Origin: Luteimicrobium album
GTDB taxonomy: Bacteria > Actinomycetota > Actinomycetes > Actinomycetales > Cellulomonadaceae
Direction of reading: 5' to 3'
Assembly (NCBI RefSeq): GCF_030161555.1
Contig: NZ_BSUK01000001.1
Location: forward strand, 2,418,001-2,482,000
DNA: 64,000 nt
Shown here: positions 1 through 8,986 of the stretch, piece by piece
How the letters are laid out: each line of letters starts with the position of its first letter
Position numbering within the stretch: position 1 is the first letter of the stretch
Notes under the pieces: model-generated
Seen by the model: only the letters and a program-made list of their open reading frames with translations
Database searches by the model: none
Told to the model about the DNA's origin: nothing
Position numbers and translations under genes: made by a program

Positions 1-671
1 ATCACGGTGTGGCAGTCGCCTGTCGGTATGCCGTGGCGCCCGATCTCGGCGAGGAACCCAGCACGGCGGCTGCGAGCCGACTGGATCGAGTCGAGGTCGC
101 CGAGATAGGCGATACGCCGATGGCCGTGCTCCACGAGATGGCGCGTACCCACCGCGGCGCCCTTCTCGTGGTCACTCATGACCACATCGGCCTCGATCCC
201 GGTGGGGGCGCGGTCGACGAAGACCAGGGGAGTGCCGAAAGACTGTTCCGCGTGAAGATAGCCCTGGTTGGGCAGACTCGCTGTGATGACGAGCCCATCG
301 ACGCGGCGGCGCAGGAGCGCCTCCACCGTGGGCTGTTCACGCTCGGGGTTGTCGTCCGTACTCGACGCGAGCACGGCCACCCCGCGGGTGGCGGCTTCGT
401 TCTCGATCGCACGGTTCACGGCCGCTGCGAACGGGTTGGCAACACTCGAGACGACCACCCCGATCGTGTCGCTCGTGGTGTTGCGCCGAAGGCTTCCGGC
501 ACGCTGGTCAGGGCGGTAGCTGAGTTGCGCGATGGCGGTCTCGACCCTCTCGCGTGCCTCCTGCGAGACTTTGGGCTCGTCATTGACGACGCGTGAGACC
601 GTCTTCTGGCTGACGCCCGCCAACGCGGCCACATCCCGCAGCGTCGGCCTGCGGCGAGGAGTCGCGCTCAT
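1..671 (-). CDS. LacI-family transcriptional regulator (3' end outside window)
   Basis: This is a DNA-binding repressor or activator of the LacI/GalR family. The first 25 or so residues form the typical helix-turn-helix (TLRDVAALAGVSQKTVSRVV), followed by the hinge region and a periplasmic-binding-protein-like sensor domain (IGVVVSSVANPF, then a VDGLVITAS segment). About 223 codons are present and the reading frame is still open at base 1, so the C-terminal third of the effector domain is missing. The ATG at 671 overlaps the stop codon of the upstream ABM gene (ATGA), so the two are translationally coupled. The ligand cannot be read from the sequence; sugars are usual for the family. A palindrome upstream of the pair is a candidate binding site. 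Confidence 0.93.
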   Translation of the reverse strand, partial: MSATPRRRPTLRDVAALAGVSQKTVSRVVNDEPKVSQEARERVETAIAQLSYRPDQRAGSLRRNTTSDTIGVVVSSVANPFAAAVNRAIENEAATRGVAVLASSTDDNPEREQPTVEALLRRRVDGLVITASLPNQGYLHAEQSFGTPLVFVDRAPTGIEADVVMSDHEKGAAVGTRHLVEHGHRRIAYLGDLDSIQSARSRRAGFLAEIGRHGIPTGDCHTV

Positions 672-973
672 GGTCTGGCCGCTTCGAGCGACCGGAGATG
701 CGTCAGAGTCGACTTCCCGCCGACGACGAGGGACGCGATCGCCCGATTGAACGCTCTGCTGTGATTAGCGGCGAGGTGCGACTGGAAGTCGGACTCGGAT
801 CGGTACTCCTCGAGCACGACGACGACGTCCTCGTCGCCATGCTCCACGTAGGGCATGAAACGGATGCATCCAGGCTCTCGGCGGACGGTCCTGGCGTGGT
901 CGACGACCATCGCGTGGACGGTCCCTTGCATAGCAGACATGCAGCGCATGTAGGCGACAACGATGACGCTCAT
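668..973 (-). CDS. antibiotic biosynthesis monooxygenase (ABM) domain protein
   Basis: This small protein of 101 residues has the dimeric alpha-beta barrel (ABM) fold signature: a first beta strand MSVIVVAYMR, a helix with a VDHARTVRREPGC segment, then a strand and the EEYRSESDFQSHLAANHSRAF motif typical of YgiN-like quinol monooxygenases. It probably acts in the cytosol on a quinol or aromatic substrate without a metal or flavin. I chose the ATG at 973 because the beta-strand start of the fold begins there; an in-frame extension to 1093 has no family support. It is the first gene of a two-gene unit with the LacI regulator, so its substrate may be linked to that regulator's effector. Confidence 0.8.
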   Translation of the reverse strand: MSVIVVAYMRCMSAMQGTVHAMVVDHARTVRREPGCIRFMPYVEHGDEDVVVVLEEYRSESDFQSHLAANHSRAFNRAIASLVVGGKSTLTHLRSLEAARP

Positions 974-1320
974 CGACTGATCCGCCGGACTGTGGCGACA
1001 GGCACGGTGGTTCCTCCTCGAACCGGCACTCGCCTCGATGCGAGTGACAACGTGATCATCTTGAAGAAGGTCATCTCTCAGTGTCAAGTCCAAGTCCCGA
1101 TTTCAGTCATGTGACTGAGGGTGACAACGATGTCGCATCAGGCCCTTCTCCTTCGGAATGAGCGCGCGGAGCGTCGGTCCGACTGGCGTCGAGGAGTCGG
1201 TGGTCGGGCTTCGTCAGACGGCGGCCCGTACGTTGGTCCAGACCCTCGTCGACCGAGACAGGTCGCCTCGCACCCGAAAGTGAGCGACGAGGGCATCGGG
1301 AGCCCACTTAGGATGACGCC
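974..1320. other. divergent intergenic region between the ABM/LacI unit and metG
   Basis: This stretch has no convincing gene. It separates divergent transcription units, so it should contain both promoters. It holds a perfect inverted repeat at 1103-1118 and two copies of GTGACAACG (1044-1052 and 1121-1129). A possible weak ribosome binding site (AGGA) lies just before the metG ATG. No T-box, riboswitch or terminator could be recognised. Confidence 0.5.
1103..1118. promoter_or_regulatory. inverted repeat, candidate operator
   Basis: TCAGTCA-TG-TGACTGA is a perfect 7-bp inverted repeat with a 2-bp spacer, placed 130 bp upstream of the ABM gene. It lies in the only non-coding DNA next to the LacI regulator, so autoregulation is the simplest guess. 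It does not have the usual LacI-type centre CG, so binding by another factor is possible. Confidence 0.4.
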
Positions 1321-3114
1321 ATGACCCACATCCTCTCGGCCGTGGCGTGGCCGTACGCGAACGGCCCGCGCCACATCGGTCACGTCGCTGGTTTCGGTGT
1401 CCCGTCGGACGTCTTCTCCCGGCACATGCGGATGGCGGGTCACGACGTGCTCATGGTGTCGGGCACGGACGAGCACGGGACCCCGATCCTGGTGCAGGCG
1501 GAGCAGGAGGGCGTGACCCCGCAGCAGCTCGCTGACCGCTACAACCGGGTCATCGTCGAGGACCTGGCGCAGCTCGGCCTGTCGTACGACCTGTTCACGC
1601 GCACGACGACGCGGAACCACTACGCGGTCGTGCAGGAGATGTTCCGCACGGTCCACAAGAACGGCTACATGGTCGAGCAGACGTCGATGGGTGCGATCTC
1701 GCCGTCGACGGGCCGCACGCTGCCGGACCGCTTCATCGAGGGCACGTGCCCGATCTGCGGGTACGACGGTGCGCGCGGCGACCAGTGCGACAACTGCGGC
1801 AACCAGCTCGACCCGATCGACCTCATCAACCCGGTGAGCCGGATCAACGGCGAGACCCCGAAGTTCGTGGAGTCGAACCACTTCTTCCTGGACCTGCCGG
1901 CGCTCGTGGACGCGCTGGACGCGTGGCTGCGCACGCGCACGAACTGGCGTCCGAACGTCCTGAAGTTCTCCCTCAACCTGCTCGACGACGTCCGCCCGCG
2001 GGCCATGACGCGCGACATCGACTGGGGCATCCCGGTGCCGCTGGAGGGCTGGGAGGACAACCCCGCCAAGCGTCTGTACGTGTGGTTCGACGCGGTGATC
2101 GGCTACCTGTCGGCGTCGATCGAGTGGGCGCGCCGCTCGGGCGACCCGGAGGCGTGGCGGGCATGGTGGAACGACCCGGCGACGGTGTCGAACTACTTCA
2201 TGGGCAAGGACAACATCACGTTCCACTCGCAGATCTGGCCGGCGGAGCTGCTGGCGTACGCAGGCAAGGGCAGCAAGGGCGGCACGCCCGGACGGTACGG
2301 GGAGCTGAACCTGCCGACGGAGGTCGTGTCGAGCGAGTTCCTCAACGTCGAGGGCCAGAAGTTCTCGTCGTCGCGCGGCGTGGTGATCTACGTGCGCGAC
2401 ATGCTGGCGCGCTACCAGACGGACGCGTTCCGCTACTACGTGGCGGCGGCCGGCCCAGAGAGCCAGGACGTGGACTTCACGTGGGCCGACTTCCTGCGCC
2501 GGAACAACGACGAGCTCGTCGCGGGCTGGGGCAACCTGGTCAACCGCACGGCGAACCTCGTGCACAAGAACTTCGGCGCGATCCCGACGCCGGGCCAGCG
2601 GCAGCCGGTCGACGAGGCGCTGCTCGCGACCACGACGTCGGCGTTCGGCACGGTCGGCAACCTGCTCGAGACGCACCGCCAGCGCGCGGCGATCGGCGAG
2701 GCGATGCGCGTCGTCGGCGACGTCAACAAGTACGTCTCGGACACCGAGCCGTGGAAGCTCAAGTCGGACCCGGACCGGCTCGCGACGGTGCTGCACACGG
2801 TGACGCAGGCGGTGAGCGACTGCAACACGCTGCTCGCGTCGTTCCTGCCGCACTCGGCGCAGCAGGTCCACGAGACGTTCGGCGGGTCGGGCACGGTGAC
2901 GCCGCTGCCGCGCATCGAGGAGGTCACCGACCTCGACGACGACGCGCGGCACTACCCGGTCATCACGGGCGACTACACGGGCGGCGACCTGCTCACGTGG
3001 GAGCCGCGCGCCGTCGTGCCGGGGACGCCGGTCGCGAAGCCGACGCCCATCTTCACGAAGCTCGACGACTCGATCGTCGACGAGGAGCTCGAGCGGCTGC
3101 GCGAGAAGGCCTGA
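1321..3114 (+). CDS. metG: methionyl-tRNA synthetase
   Basis: This class I aminoacyl-tRNA synthetase charges tRNA-Met with methionine in the cytosol. The 597-residue protein has the HIGH motif at residues 18-21, a zinc knuckle made by Cys143, Cys146, Cys156 and Cys159, the tryptophan-rich catalytic core, and a KFSSSRG loop at 347-353 in place of the KMSKS loop, a common variant in actinobacteria. The anticodon-binding helical domain follows. There is no C-terminal tRNA-binding (EMAP-like) extension. The tatD gene starts 5 bases after its stop, and metG-tatD-rpf order is a conserved actinobacterial arrangement. The reading frame is intact. Confidence 0.98.
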   Translation: MTHILSAVAWPYANGPRHIGHVAGFGVPSDVFSRHMRMAGHDVLMVSGTDEHGTPILVQAEQEGVTPQQLADRYNRVIVEDLAQLGLSYDLFTRTTTRNHYAVVQEMFRTVHKNGYMVEQTSMGAISPSTGRTLPDRFIEGTCPICGYDGARGDQCDNCGNQLDPIDLINPVSRINGETPKFVESNHFFLDLPALVDALDAWLRTRTNWRPNVLKFSLNLLDDVRPRAMTRDIDWGIPVPLEGWEDNPAKRLYVWFDAVIGYLSASIEWARRSGDPEAWRAWWNDPATVSNYFMGKDNITFHSQIWPAELLAYAGKGSKGGTPGRYGELNLPTEVVSSEFLNVEGQKFSSSRGVVIYVRDMLARYQTDAFRYYVAAAGPESQDVDFTWADFLRRNNDELVAGWGNLVNRTANLVHKNFGAIPTPGQRQPVDEALLATTTSAFGTVGNLLETHRQRAAIGEAMRVVGDVNKYVSDTEPWKLKSDPDRLATVLHTVTQAVSDCNTLLASFLPHSAQQVHETFGGSGTVTPLPRIEEVTDLDDDARHYPVITGDYTGGDLLTWEPRAVVPGTPVAKPTPIFTKLDDSIVDEELERLREKA

Positions 3115-3119
3115 CGCGC

Positions 3120-4097
3120 GTGGCGTCGCGCGAGGAGCGCCGGCGGCAGAGGTATGCGTGGCCGCCGACCCCGGAGCCCCTCCCGGTCCCGGTCGTCGAC
3201 AACCACACGCACCTCGACTCGATCCACCACGTCCTGGGCGGGGTCGGGCCCGGCGGCACCTGGTACCCCGACGGGCCCGACGGCGCAGCGGACCCCGTGC
3301 ACGTCCCGACGGTCGTCGAGCACCTCGCCCGGGCGGCGGAGGTCGGTGTGCCGCGCATGGTCACCGTCGGCTGCGACCTCGACGCCGTGGCGTGGACGGA
3401 CGCGGTCGTCCGCGCGCACGACGCGCTCGTCGGCGCCGTCGCGATCCACCCCAACGAGGCGGTGCTGCACGCGGGCGTGCGCGAGGTCGGGCCCGACGGG
3501 CTCGAGCCGGACCCGCAGCCGCGCCACGAGGTCCCGCTCGACGACGCGATCGCCCGGGTCGTGACGGTCGCCCGGGAGAACCCCAGGATCCGCGCGATCG
3601 GCGAGACCGGCATGGACCTGTTCCGCACCGGCCCGCAGGGGGAGCAGGCCCAGCGGGAGTCGTTCCGGGCGCACCTCGCGCTCGCGAAGGAGCTCGGCCT
3701 GCCCGTGCAGATCCACGACCGGGACGCGCACGCCGAGGTCGTCGACGTGCTCCTCGCCGACGGCGCCCCCGAGCGCACGGTCTTCCACTGCTTCTCGGGC
3801 GACGCCGCCCTGGCCCGCCTCGCGGCTGAGCACGGCTGGTACCTGTCGTTCGCGGGGCCTCTGACGTTCGGGGCCAACGACGCGCTGCGTGCCGCCCTCG
3901 TGGTGACGCCGCTCGACCGCGTGCTGGTCGAGACGGATGCCCCGCACCTCACACCCCATCCGTTCCGTGGACGCCCGAACGCGCCCTATCTCCTGCCGCA
4001 CACGGTCCGCCGGGCGGCCGAGGTGAAGGGGCTCGAACTGGCGGAATTCTGCGCCGCCGTCGTCCGGAACACCGCCGAGGTGTACGGCTCGTGGTGA
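3120..4097 (+). CDS. tatD: TatD-family metal-dependent DNase
   Basis: This protein of 325 residues is a TIM-barrel hydrolase of the TatD family, which acts as a 3'-5' exonuclease on DNA or RNA with two metal ions. Visible metal ligands are His29 and His31 in NHTHLD, the Glu in IGETGMD, the His in QIHDRDA, the His in VFHCFSGD and the Asp in VETDAPH. Residues 35-110 contain a loop insertion rich in Gly and Pro compared with short family members. The GTG start at 3120 follows the metG stop closely, so the two are probably cotranscribed. The stop codon is 168 bases before the first wall hydrolase gene. Confidence 0.95.
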   Translation: MASREERRRQRYAWPPTPEPLPVPVVDNHTHLDSIHHVLGGVGPGGTWYPDGPDGAADPVHVPTVVEHLARAAEVGVPRMVTVGCDLDAVAWTDAVVRAHDALVGAVAIHPNEAVLHAGVREVGPDGLEPDPQPRHEVPLDDAIARVVTVARENPRIRAIGETGMDLFRTGPQGEQAQRESFRAHLALAKELGLPVQIHDRDAHAEVVDVLLADGAPERTVFHCFSGDAALARLAAEHGWYLSFAGPLTFGANDALRAALVVTPLDRVLVETDAPHLTPHPFRGRPNAPYLLPHTVRRAAEVKGLELAEFCAAVVRNTAEVYGSW

Positions 4098-4139
4098 CGG
4101 TGCGGGCAGGTCGGGGAGGTCGGTGGATTGACGCATACC

Positions 4140-4155
4140 GTGACCCGTCCGTTAT
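4140..4155. promoter_or_regulatory. 11-bp-spaced direct repeat upstream of first rpf-like gene
   Basis: GTGAC and GTTAT occur with an 11-base period (GTGAC-N6-GTTAT). Similar RTYAC-N6-RTYAC pairs precede the third and fourth wall hydrolase genes. Spacing of one helical turn fits OmpR-family response regulators; MtrA is the natural candidate because it controls rpf genes in other actinobacteria. A TTGACG box lies just upstream at 4128. Confidence 0.4.
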
Positions 4156-4265
4156 CTTCGTCTCCAACGACCGGCGGTCACGGCTGCCGGCGGTCGGGGG
4201 AACGACGAAGTGCCTGCTTGGACCGCCCTGTCCCGCCGACGATCGGATCACGCGTGATCGACGAG

Positions 4266-6088
4266 ATGCCCGCCCCCGGGTCTTTCCGACGCGCCGTGAG
4301 CTGCGCGAGGCACGCGAGCGCGAGGAGCGCGCCCGTGAGCTGAGCCGGGCGCAGGCCGCGGACCACCCGGCGCCGGAGACCGTGCTGCGACGCGAGCTCC
4401 ACTTCGCCCCGGTCGGTGGCGCCCCGGACACGGCGCGCTCCACGGCGTCGCTGCACGTCGGGCCGCCCACCCGGGCCCGCGACGTCGCGACGGGGCGCCC
4501 GGCGACCACCCGTCCGGCTCCGCCGCTCGCCAGCCCGACCCGGACGGCGCCCTCGCGCTCGCACCGTGCCGACGGCGTCGGCCGCCACGGTGCGCGCGAC
4601 GTGGACGTCCCGCGGCTCGCGGGTGCGTGGTCGCGCCGGACCTTCCCGACGCCGGCCGTCCCGTCCACGCCGCCGGTGCCCCCGCCGCCGTGGGGCATGC
4701 TGCAGACGCCCTCAGGGGCCGTCCCGGTCGCCGAGGCGCCGTCGGGGCTCATGCCGATGGTGGACACGCCGTCGGGGCCGGTGCCGGTCGTCCCGACCGC
4801 GCCACCGCCGCCGCCGGACCTGACCGTCGAGCCCGTCGTCGACGCGGAGGTGCGGCACACTGCGGACGCCCACCCCGCGCTGTTCCGCGCGGAGACGCGG
4901 TCGCAGCGGACCCGCACCCGTGAGCGCACGCACGGCACGAGCCGGCATGTGCGCTGGGGCGCGCAGGCGATGGTCCTGGCGGCCGTCGTCGGGACGACCG
5001 GCGCGTTCACCGTCTACCACCGTCACCTCGACCTTGACGTCGACGGGAGCACGCGCAGCGTCGACGCGTACGGGTGGACGGTCGGCGACGTCCTCAAGCA
5101 GCAGCACGTCGCCGTGAAGGCCGGGGACGTCGTGGAGCCCGCGCTGTCCGCGCCGGCGCGCGGCGTCGACGAGATCGTCGTGCGGACGAGCCGTCAGGTC
5201 ACGATCGAGAAGGACGGCGAGCTCAAGACCATCACGACGACGGCGTCCACGGTCGGCGAGCTGATGGACTCGCTCGGCGACCGCGCCGACGGTGCCGTCG
5301 CCTCGGCGTCCCGGTCGGAGGCCCTGGGCCGCGAGCCGCTCCGCATCTCCACGACCAAGTCGGTGCACGTGCTGGTCGACGGCCAGGACGTCCCCGTGAC
5401 GACGGCGGCGGCGACCGTGGGCGAGGTGCTCGCGGACGCGGGCGTGGAGCTGGGCTCGAAGGACACGACGTCGGCACCGGCGGGTGCCGCGGCCGTCGAC
5501 GGCATGGTCGTCGTGGTGAACCGCGGGAAGTCGTCGACGTCGCACGTGACGCAGGTCGTCGCGTTCGACTCGAAGGAGACCAAGGACCCGTCGCTCCCGA
5601 AGGGCCAGAAGGTCGTCAAGACGGCGGGCCGGGTCGGCACGATCGAGCGGACCTACAAGATCGCGACGAAGGGCGGCGTCGAGGTCTCGCGCACGCTGCT
5701 CAGCGAGAAGGTCACCGCGGAGCCGGTCGACGAGGTCGTCCTGGTCGGGACGATGGACGTGCCGGACCCGGCGACGGTCGTGGTCTCGCCGGGCTCGGCG
5801 CAGGCGATCGCGAAGGCGATGGTCGCGGACCGGGGCTGGGACTCGTCGCAGTTCTCGTGCCTGGTGTCGCTGTGGAACCGTGAGTCGGGCTGGCGCGTGA
5901 ACGCGGCGAACCCGAGCGGCGCGTACGGCATCCCGCAGGCGCTGCCGGGCTCGAAGATGGCGAGCGCCGGGTCGGACTGGCGGACGAACGCCAAGACCCA
6001 GATCACGTGGGGCCTGAGCTACATCGCGGGCCGGTACGGCACGCCGTGCGGCGCGTGGGCCCACTCGCAGGCGTCGGGCTGGTACTGA
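4266..6088 (+). CDS. YabE/G5-type cell-wall hydrolase with Apf-like lytic transglycosylase domain (start region frameshifted)
   Basis: This is an envelope-anchored peptidoglycan hydrolase of about 607 residues. A long proline-rich cytosolic N-terminus contains three imperfect TPSG-xVPV repeats, followed by one transmembrane helix (about 233-255), ubiquitin-like DUF348 repeats, a G5 domain, and a C-terminal goose-lysozyme/Apf-type module with the catalytic-looking Glu in LWNRESGW and the ending SQASGWY. It lacks the canonical Rpf ACESGGN motif. The main frame has no ATG or GTG start after 4100. An ATG at 4266 in the preceding frame would join it if one base is restored in the run at 4273-4280. 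It is the first of four related tandem genes. Confidence 0.82.
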
Positions 6089-6475
6089 CCGGCCGAAGTG
6101 GGTCGGCCGTCCAGGTCACTCGTCCAGTTGGACGGTCGTCCCAGTTGGAGTCGTCCCCGGGACGGCCTGTGCTCGCCCGGTGAAGATCTCGGCTTCCGTT
6201 ACGGATGAACCGGGCGCGACCTCGCACACCTCGCACCGGCGGTTTGGTAGGCGCCCGGGCGACGCCTAGCGTCGTGCACTCGAACCGCCGGATCGGCGGA
6301 CGGAGCCACCGGGCGACGCTACGGGCGTCGCCCGAACCGTGCCCTGGAGCTCGTCCGGGTCCGGCGCAGCCTCGCGGCGGCGTCGCGTCCCGCCACGCCT
6401 CCGGGGCCCATGGCTGGGAGCGCTGTCACGGCCCTCACCGCCCGTCGTGCCCGGACGGCACCAGCAAGGATCTGC
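6089..6475. other. intergenic region between first and second wall hydrolase genes
   Basis: This 387-bp stretch shows no gene. A small hairpin follows the upstream stop. A GTTACGG box lies at 6198-6204, with a partial match (ATCTCGG) twelve bases earlier, so this copy of the array has a poorer version of the direct repeat seen upstream of its neighbours. An AAGGA ribosome binding site sits at about 6465, before the next ATG. I could not fold a c-di-AMP riboswitch here with any confidence. Confidence 0.5.
6090..6109 (+). terminator. short hairpin after first wall hydrolase gene
   Basis: CGGCCGA-AGTGGG-TCGGCCG forms a perfect 7-bp stem with a 6-base loop, beginning two bases after the stop codon. 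It has no T tract, as is common for actinobacterial terminators. Confidence 0.5.
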
Positions 6476-7544
6476 ATGACTTCGCCTCGCCAGCACTCCG
6501 AGCCCACCAGCACCCTCGACACCCGCGCCGAGCGCCACCGCGCCGAGCGCGCCCATCGCCTCCGCCGCCGCCTCGTCGCGGTCGGCGCCACGGTCGGCGG
6601 CCTCGCCGTCGTCGGCGGCATCGCGGTCGCCCAGGCCTCGAGCCTCGGCAGCACCCCCGCCGACGCCGCCGCGTCGCCCAGCTCGACCTCCTCGACCGCG
6701 GCCAGCACGCGAGCCGCGACCTGACCGACGGCCGCACCCCGCTGACCGGAACGCCGATCAGCGCCAAGAAGAGCGCCACGACGTCCACCGCCCTGCCGAC
6801 GGGGACGATCCACGTGGTCGCGACCTCGTGGAAGGTGAGCACGACGACGGCGACGGGCACCACGCCGACGACCGTCGGCAAGCTGCTCGCCACGCACGAT
6901 GTGCGCCCCGACTCCAACGACCGGATCGTCCTGACGCCCCCGGCCGCAGCCGACAAGAAGGCCGGCGTCGTCGCCACCGTCACCGTGCACAAGGTCGACG
7001 TCACGAAGAAGACGACCAAGGCGGCATCGAAGGCCGGCACGGTCGTCAAGAAGGACTCGCACCGCCTCGCGTCGGCCGGGACCAAGGTCCAGCGCGCCGG
7101 CAAGGACGGCGTCAAGACCACGGTCCAGCGCGTCACGACGATCGACGGCAAGGTCGCCGACCGCAAGACGCTCAAGACCACGGACACCGCGGTCGACGCG
7201 ATCCTCGTCAAGGGCACCAAGGCCGACCCGCGGCCGGCCGGCCCTCGGGCGCCAAGGCGATCGCCGCCTCGATGGTCGCGGCCCGCGGCTGGGGCAGCGA
7301 CCAGTTCCAGTGCCTCGTGAACCTCTGGAACCGCGAGTCTGGCTGGAGCGTCACAGCGACCAACGCGTCGAGCGGCGCCTACGGCATCCCGCAGTCGCTG
7401 CCGGCCTCGAAGCTCGCCTCGGCGGGCTCGGACTGGCGCACGAGCGCCCGGACCCAGATCACCTGGGGCCTGAACTACATCGCCGGCTCCTACGGCACCC
7501 CGTGCGGTGCCTGGGGCCACTCGCAGGCGACCGGCTGGTACTGA
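6476..7544 (+). CDS. G5-domain wall hydrolase with Apf-like transglycosylase domain (two frameshifts)
   Basis: This is a second paralogue of about 356 residues when repaired. It starts at an ATG preceded by AAGGA, has a signal-anchor helix (residues about 30-50, LVAVGATVGGLAVVGG), one shortened DUF348-like segment, a lysine- and threonine-rich G5 domain, and the same C-terminal LWNRESGW to QATGWY module. The frame shifts near 6700 and again at the GG before CCC at 7240-7241; each is repaired by one added base. It is shorter than its upstream neighbour because the cytosolic proline-rich region and most DUF348 repeats are absent. It should act outside the membrane on peptidoglycan. Confidence 0.8.
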
Positions 7545-7594
7545 CCGGCACACGGTGCGGGGCGCCGGCGAAGCCGTCCCACACCTGACCGCCG

Positions 7595-7630
7595 CCGTGC
7601 GCCGGCATTTCTCGGAATGTCGGCGCACGG
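7595..7630 (+). terminator. strong hairpin between second and third wall hydrolase genes
   Basis: A 15-bp stem (CCGTGCGCCGGCATT with AATGTCGGCGCACGG, one G-T pair) closes a TCTCGG loop. It lies 50 bases after the stop codon and has no T tract. It could terminate the upstream transcript or protect its 3' end. Confidence 0.65.
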
Positions 7631-7674
7631 CCGTCGTCCGCCCTGTCGGGCAACAAGAGCGCACTTCCAGCGCT

Positions 7675-7690
7675 ATCACGAAACGATCAC
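7675..7690. promoter_or_regulatory. 11-bp-spaced direct repeat ATCAC-N6-ATCAC
   Basis: Two perfect ATCACGA copies lie 11 bases apart, about 95 bp upstream of the third wall hydrolase gene. This is the best conserved of the three repeat pairs in the array and supports a shared OmpR/MtrA-type regulator. No binding has been shown here. Confidence 0.45.
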
Positions 7691-7771
7691 GACCGCACAT
7701 TTCCTCGGTCCTCTCCGTCGGCCCCGCGCCGCGTCCGGAGGGCCGTGCGGCATGACCCGAGGACTCTCCCC

Positions 7772-8721
7772 ATGGCCCTGAGCCCCTTGACCGCGCGCCC
7801 CTGCGCCGTCGGCCCCGCCGCGCGCTGGTGTCCGGCCTCGTCGCCCTGACGCTCACGAGCGTCGGCGTCACCGGCAGCGTCGCGCTCGCCCCGACGACCG
7901 CAGGTGCGGCGACGGCGACCACGCCCGTCGCGGGCGCGGTCACCACGACGACCACGGCGCACCGCACGACCAGGCTGCCCGCCGGGACGACGGTCCGCCT
8001 CGTCGCGACGAGCTGGAAGCGGAACCTCGTCACGACCGCTCCGGCGACCGTCGGCGCGCTCCTCGCCGCCAAGAAGGTCAGCCCCGACGGGAACGACCGC
8101 CTGCGGCTCAGCCCTGCGAGCGCCGCGGACAAGCGTGCCGGTGTGGCCGCGACCGTCACGGTCCAGCGTGTGACGGTCGGCAACGTCACGACGAAGAAGC
8201 ACGTCAAGCGCACCACGAAGGTCGTCAAGGACCGCAAGCGCTACAAGGTCCTCGGCTCCTACGTGAAGCGCAAGGGCCACGCCGGCACTCGCACGACCGT
8301 CGCCCGCGTGACGCGCGTCGACGGCAAGGTCACGGCCCGCAAGGTGCTGAAGAACCGCTCGACGATGGTCACGAAGGTCGTCGTCAAGGGCACCCGCAAG
8401 AGCCCCAAGCACGCCACCGTCGGCTACTCGAAGGCCATCGCGAAGGACCTGGTCCGCCGCAAGGGCTGGAGCACCCACCAGTACCAGTGCCTCGTCTCGC
8501 TGTGGAACCGCGAGTCGGGCTGGCGGGTGTCGGCGCACAACGCGAGCAGCGGCGCGCACGGGATCCCGCAGGCTCTGCCGGGCCGCAAGATGGCGAGCGC
8601 GGGACCGGGCTGGCGCACGAACGCGAAGACCCAGATCACGTGGGGGCTCGGCTACATCAAGGGCCGTTATCACACCCCTTGCGGCGCGCTGTCCCATTCG
8701 CACCACTACGGCTGGTACTGA
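7772..8721 (+). CDS. G5-domain wall hydrolase with Apf-like transglycosylase domain (N-terminal frameshift)
   Basis: This third paralogue has about 316 residues. The ATG at 7772 opens a basic N-terminus. Adding one C to the run at 7798-7801 joins it to the signal-anchor helix (LVSGLVALTLTSVGVTGS) and the main frame; without that repair the only start is a GTG at 7828 with no ribosome binding site. A single DUF348-like segment, a G5 domain and the C-terminal LWNRESGW to SHHYGWY module follow. It is closest to the second paralogue in layout, which suggests recent tandem duplication. The linker is lysine-rich, which may help wall binding. Confidence 0.8.
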
Positions 8722-8823
8722 CCTGGCCTGACCGTCTCCCGCCGTTTTCTCCACGAATTCCCGCCGCCTTGGATAAGTTTCCGGTAATACCGGGCACAAA
8801 TCCGCACAGGGGTTTCGTAGTAG

Positions 8824-8839
8824 ATCACGGATCGGTTAC
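8824..8839. promoter_or_regulatory. 11-bp-spaced direct repeat ATCAC-N6-GTTAC upstream of rpfB
   Basis: ATCACGG and GTTACGG are 11 bases apart, about 150 bp before the rpfB start. The same arrangement precedes the first and third genes of the array. It is a candidate MtrA-like site that may overlap the promoter. Confidence 0.4.
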
Positions 8840-8986
8840 GGTCGAACGCTGACAGCCGGATCGGAGCACGAGGACCGGGCGGGCCACGGCCCGCGCACCG
8901 GGTCGCGGCAACCCCGCGACCCGGCCCCGGGGCGCCACGCGCGCCACCTCGCCTCCGTGCCCGGACAGCTCGACGACTGGACTCGA

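Noticed and set aside
1138..2952. 604-codon open frame opposite metG
   Set aside because: It is a shadow of GC-biased metG codons: Arg/Ala/Val-rich, without family motifs or a ribosome site. Similar long antisense frames occur under most genes here.
4100..8986. c-di-AMP (ydaO/yuaA) riboswitch upstream of the rpf genes
   Set aside because: Actinobacterial rpf genes often have this riboswitch, and GGTCGGGGGAAC at 4191 recalls one piece. I could not find the full set of conserved loops or a GGGGTGAA-like element in order, so no call is made.
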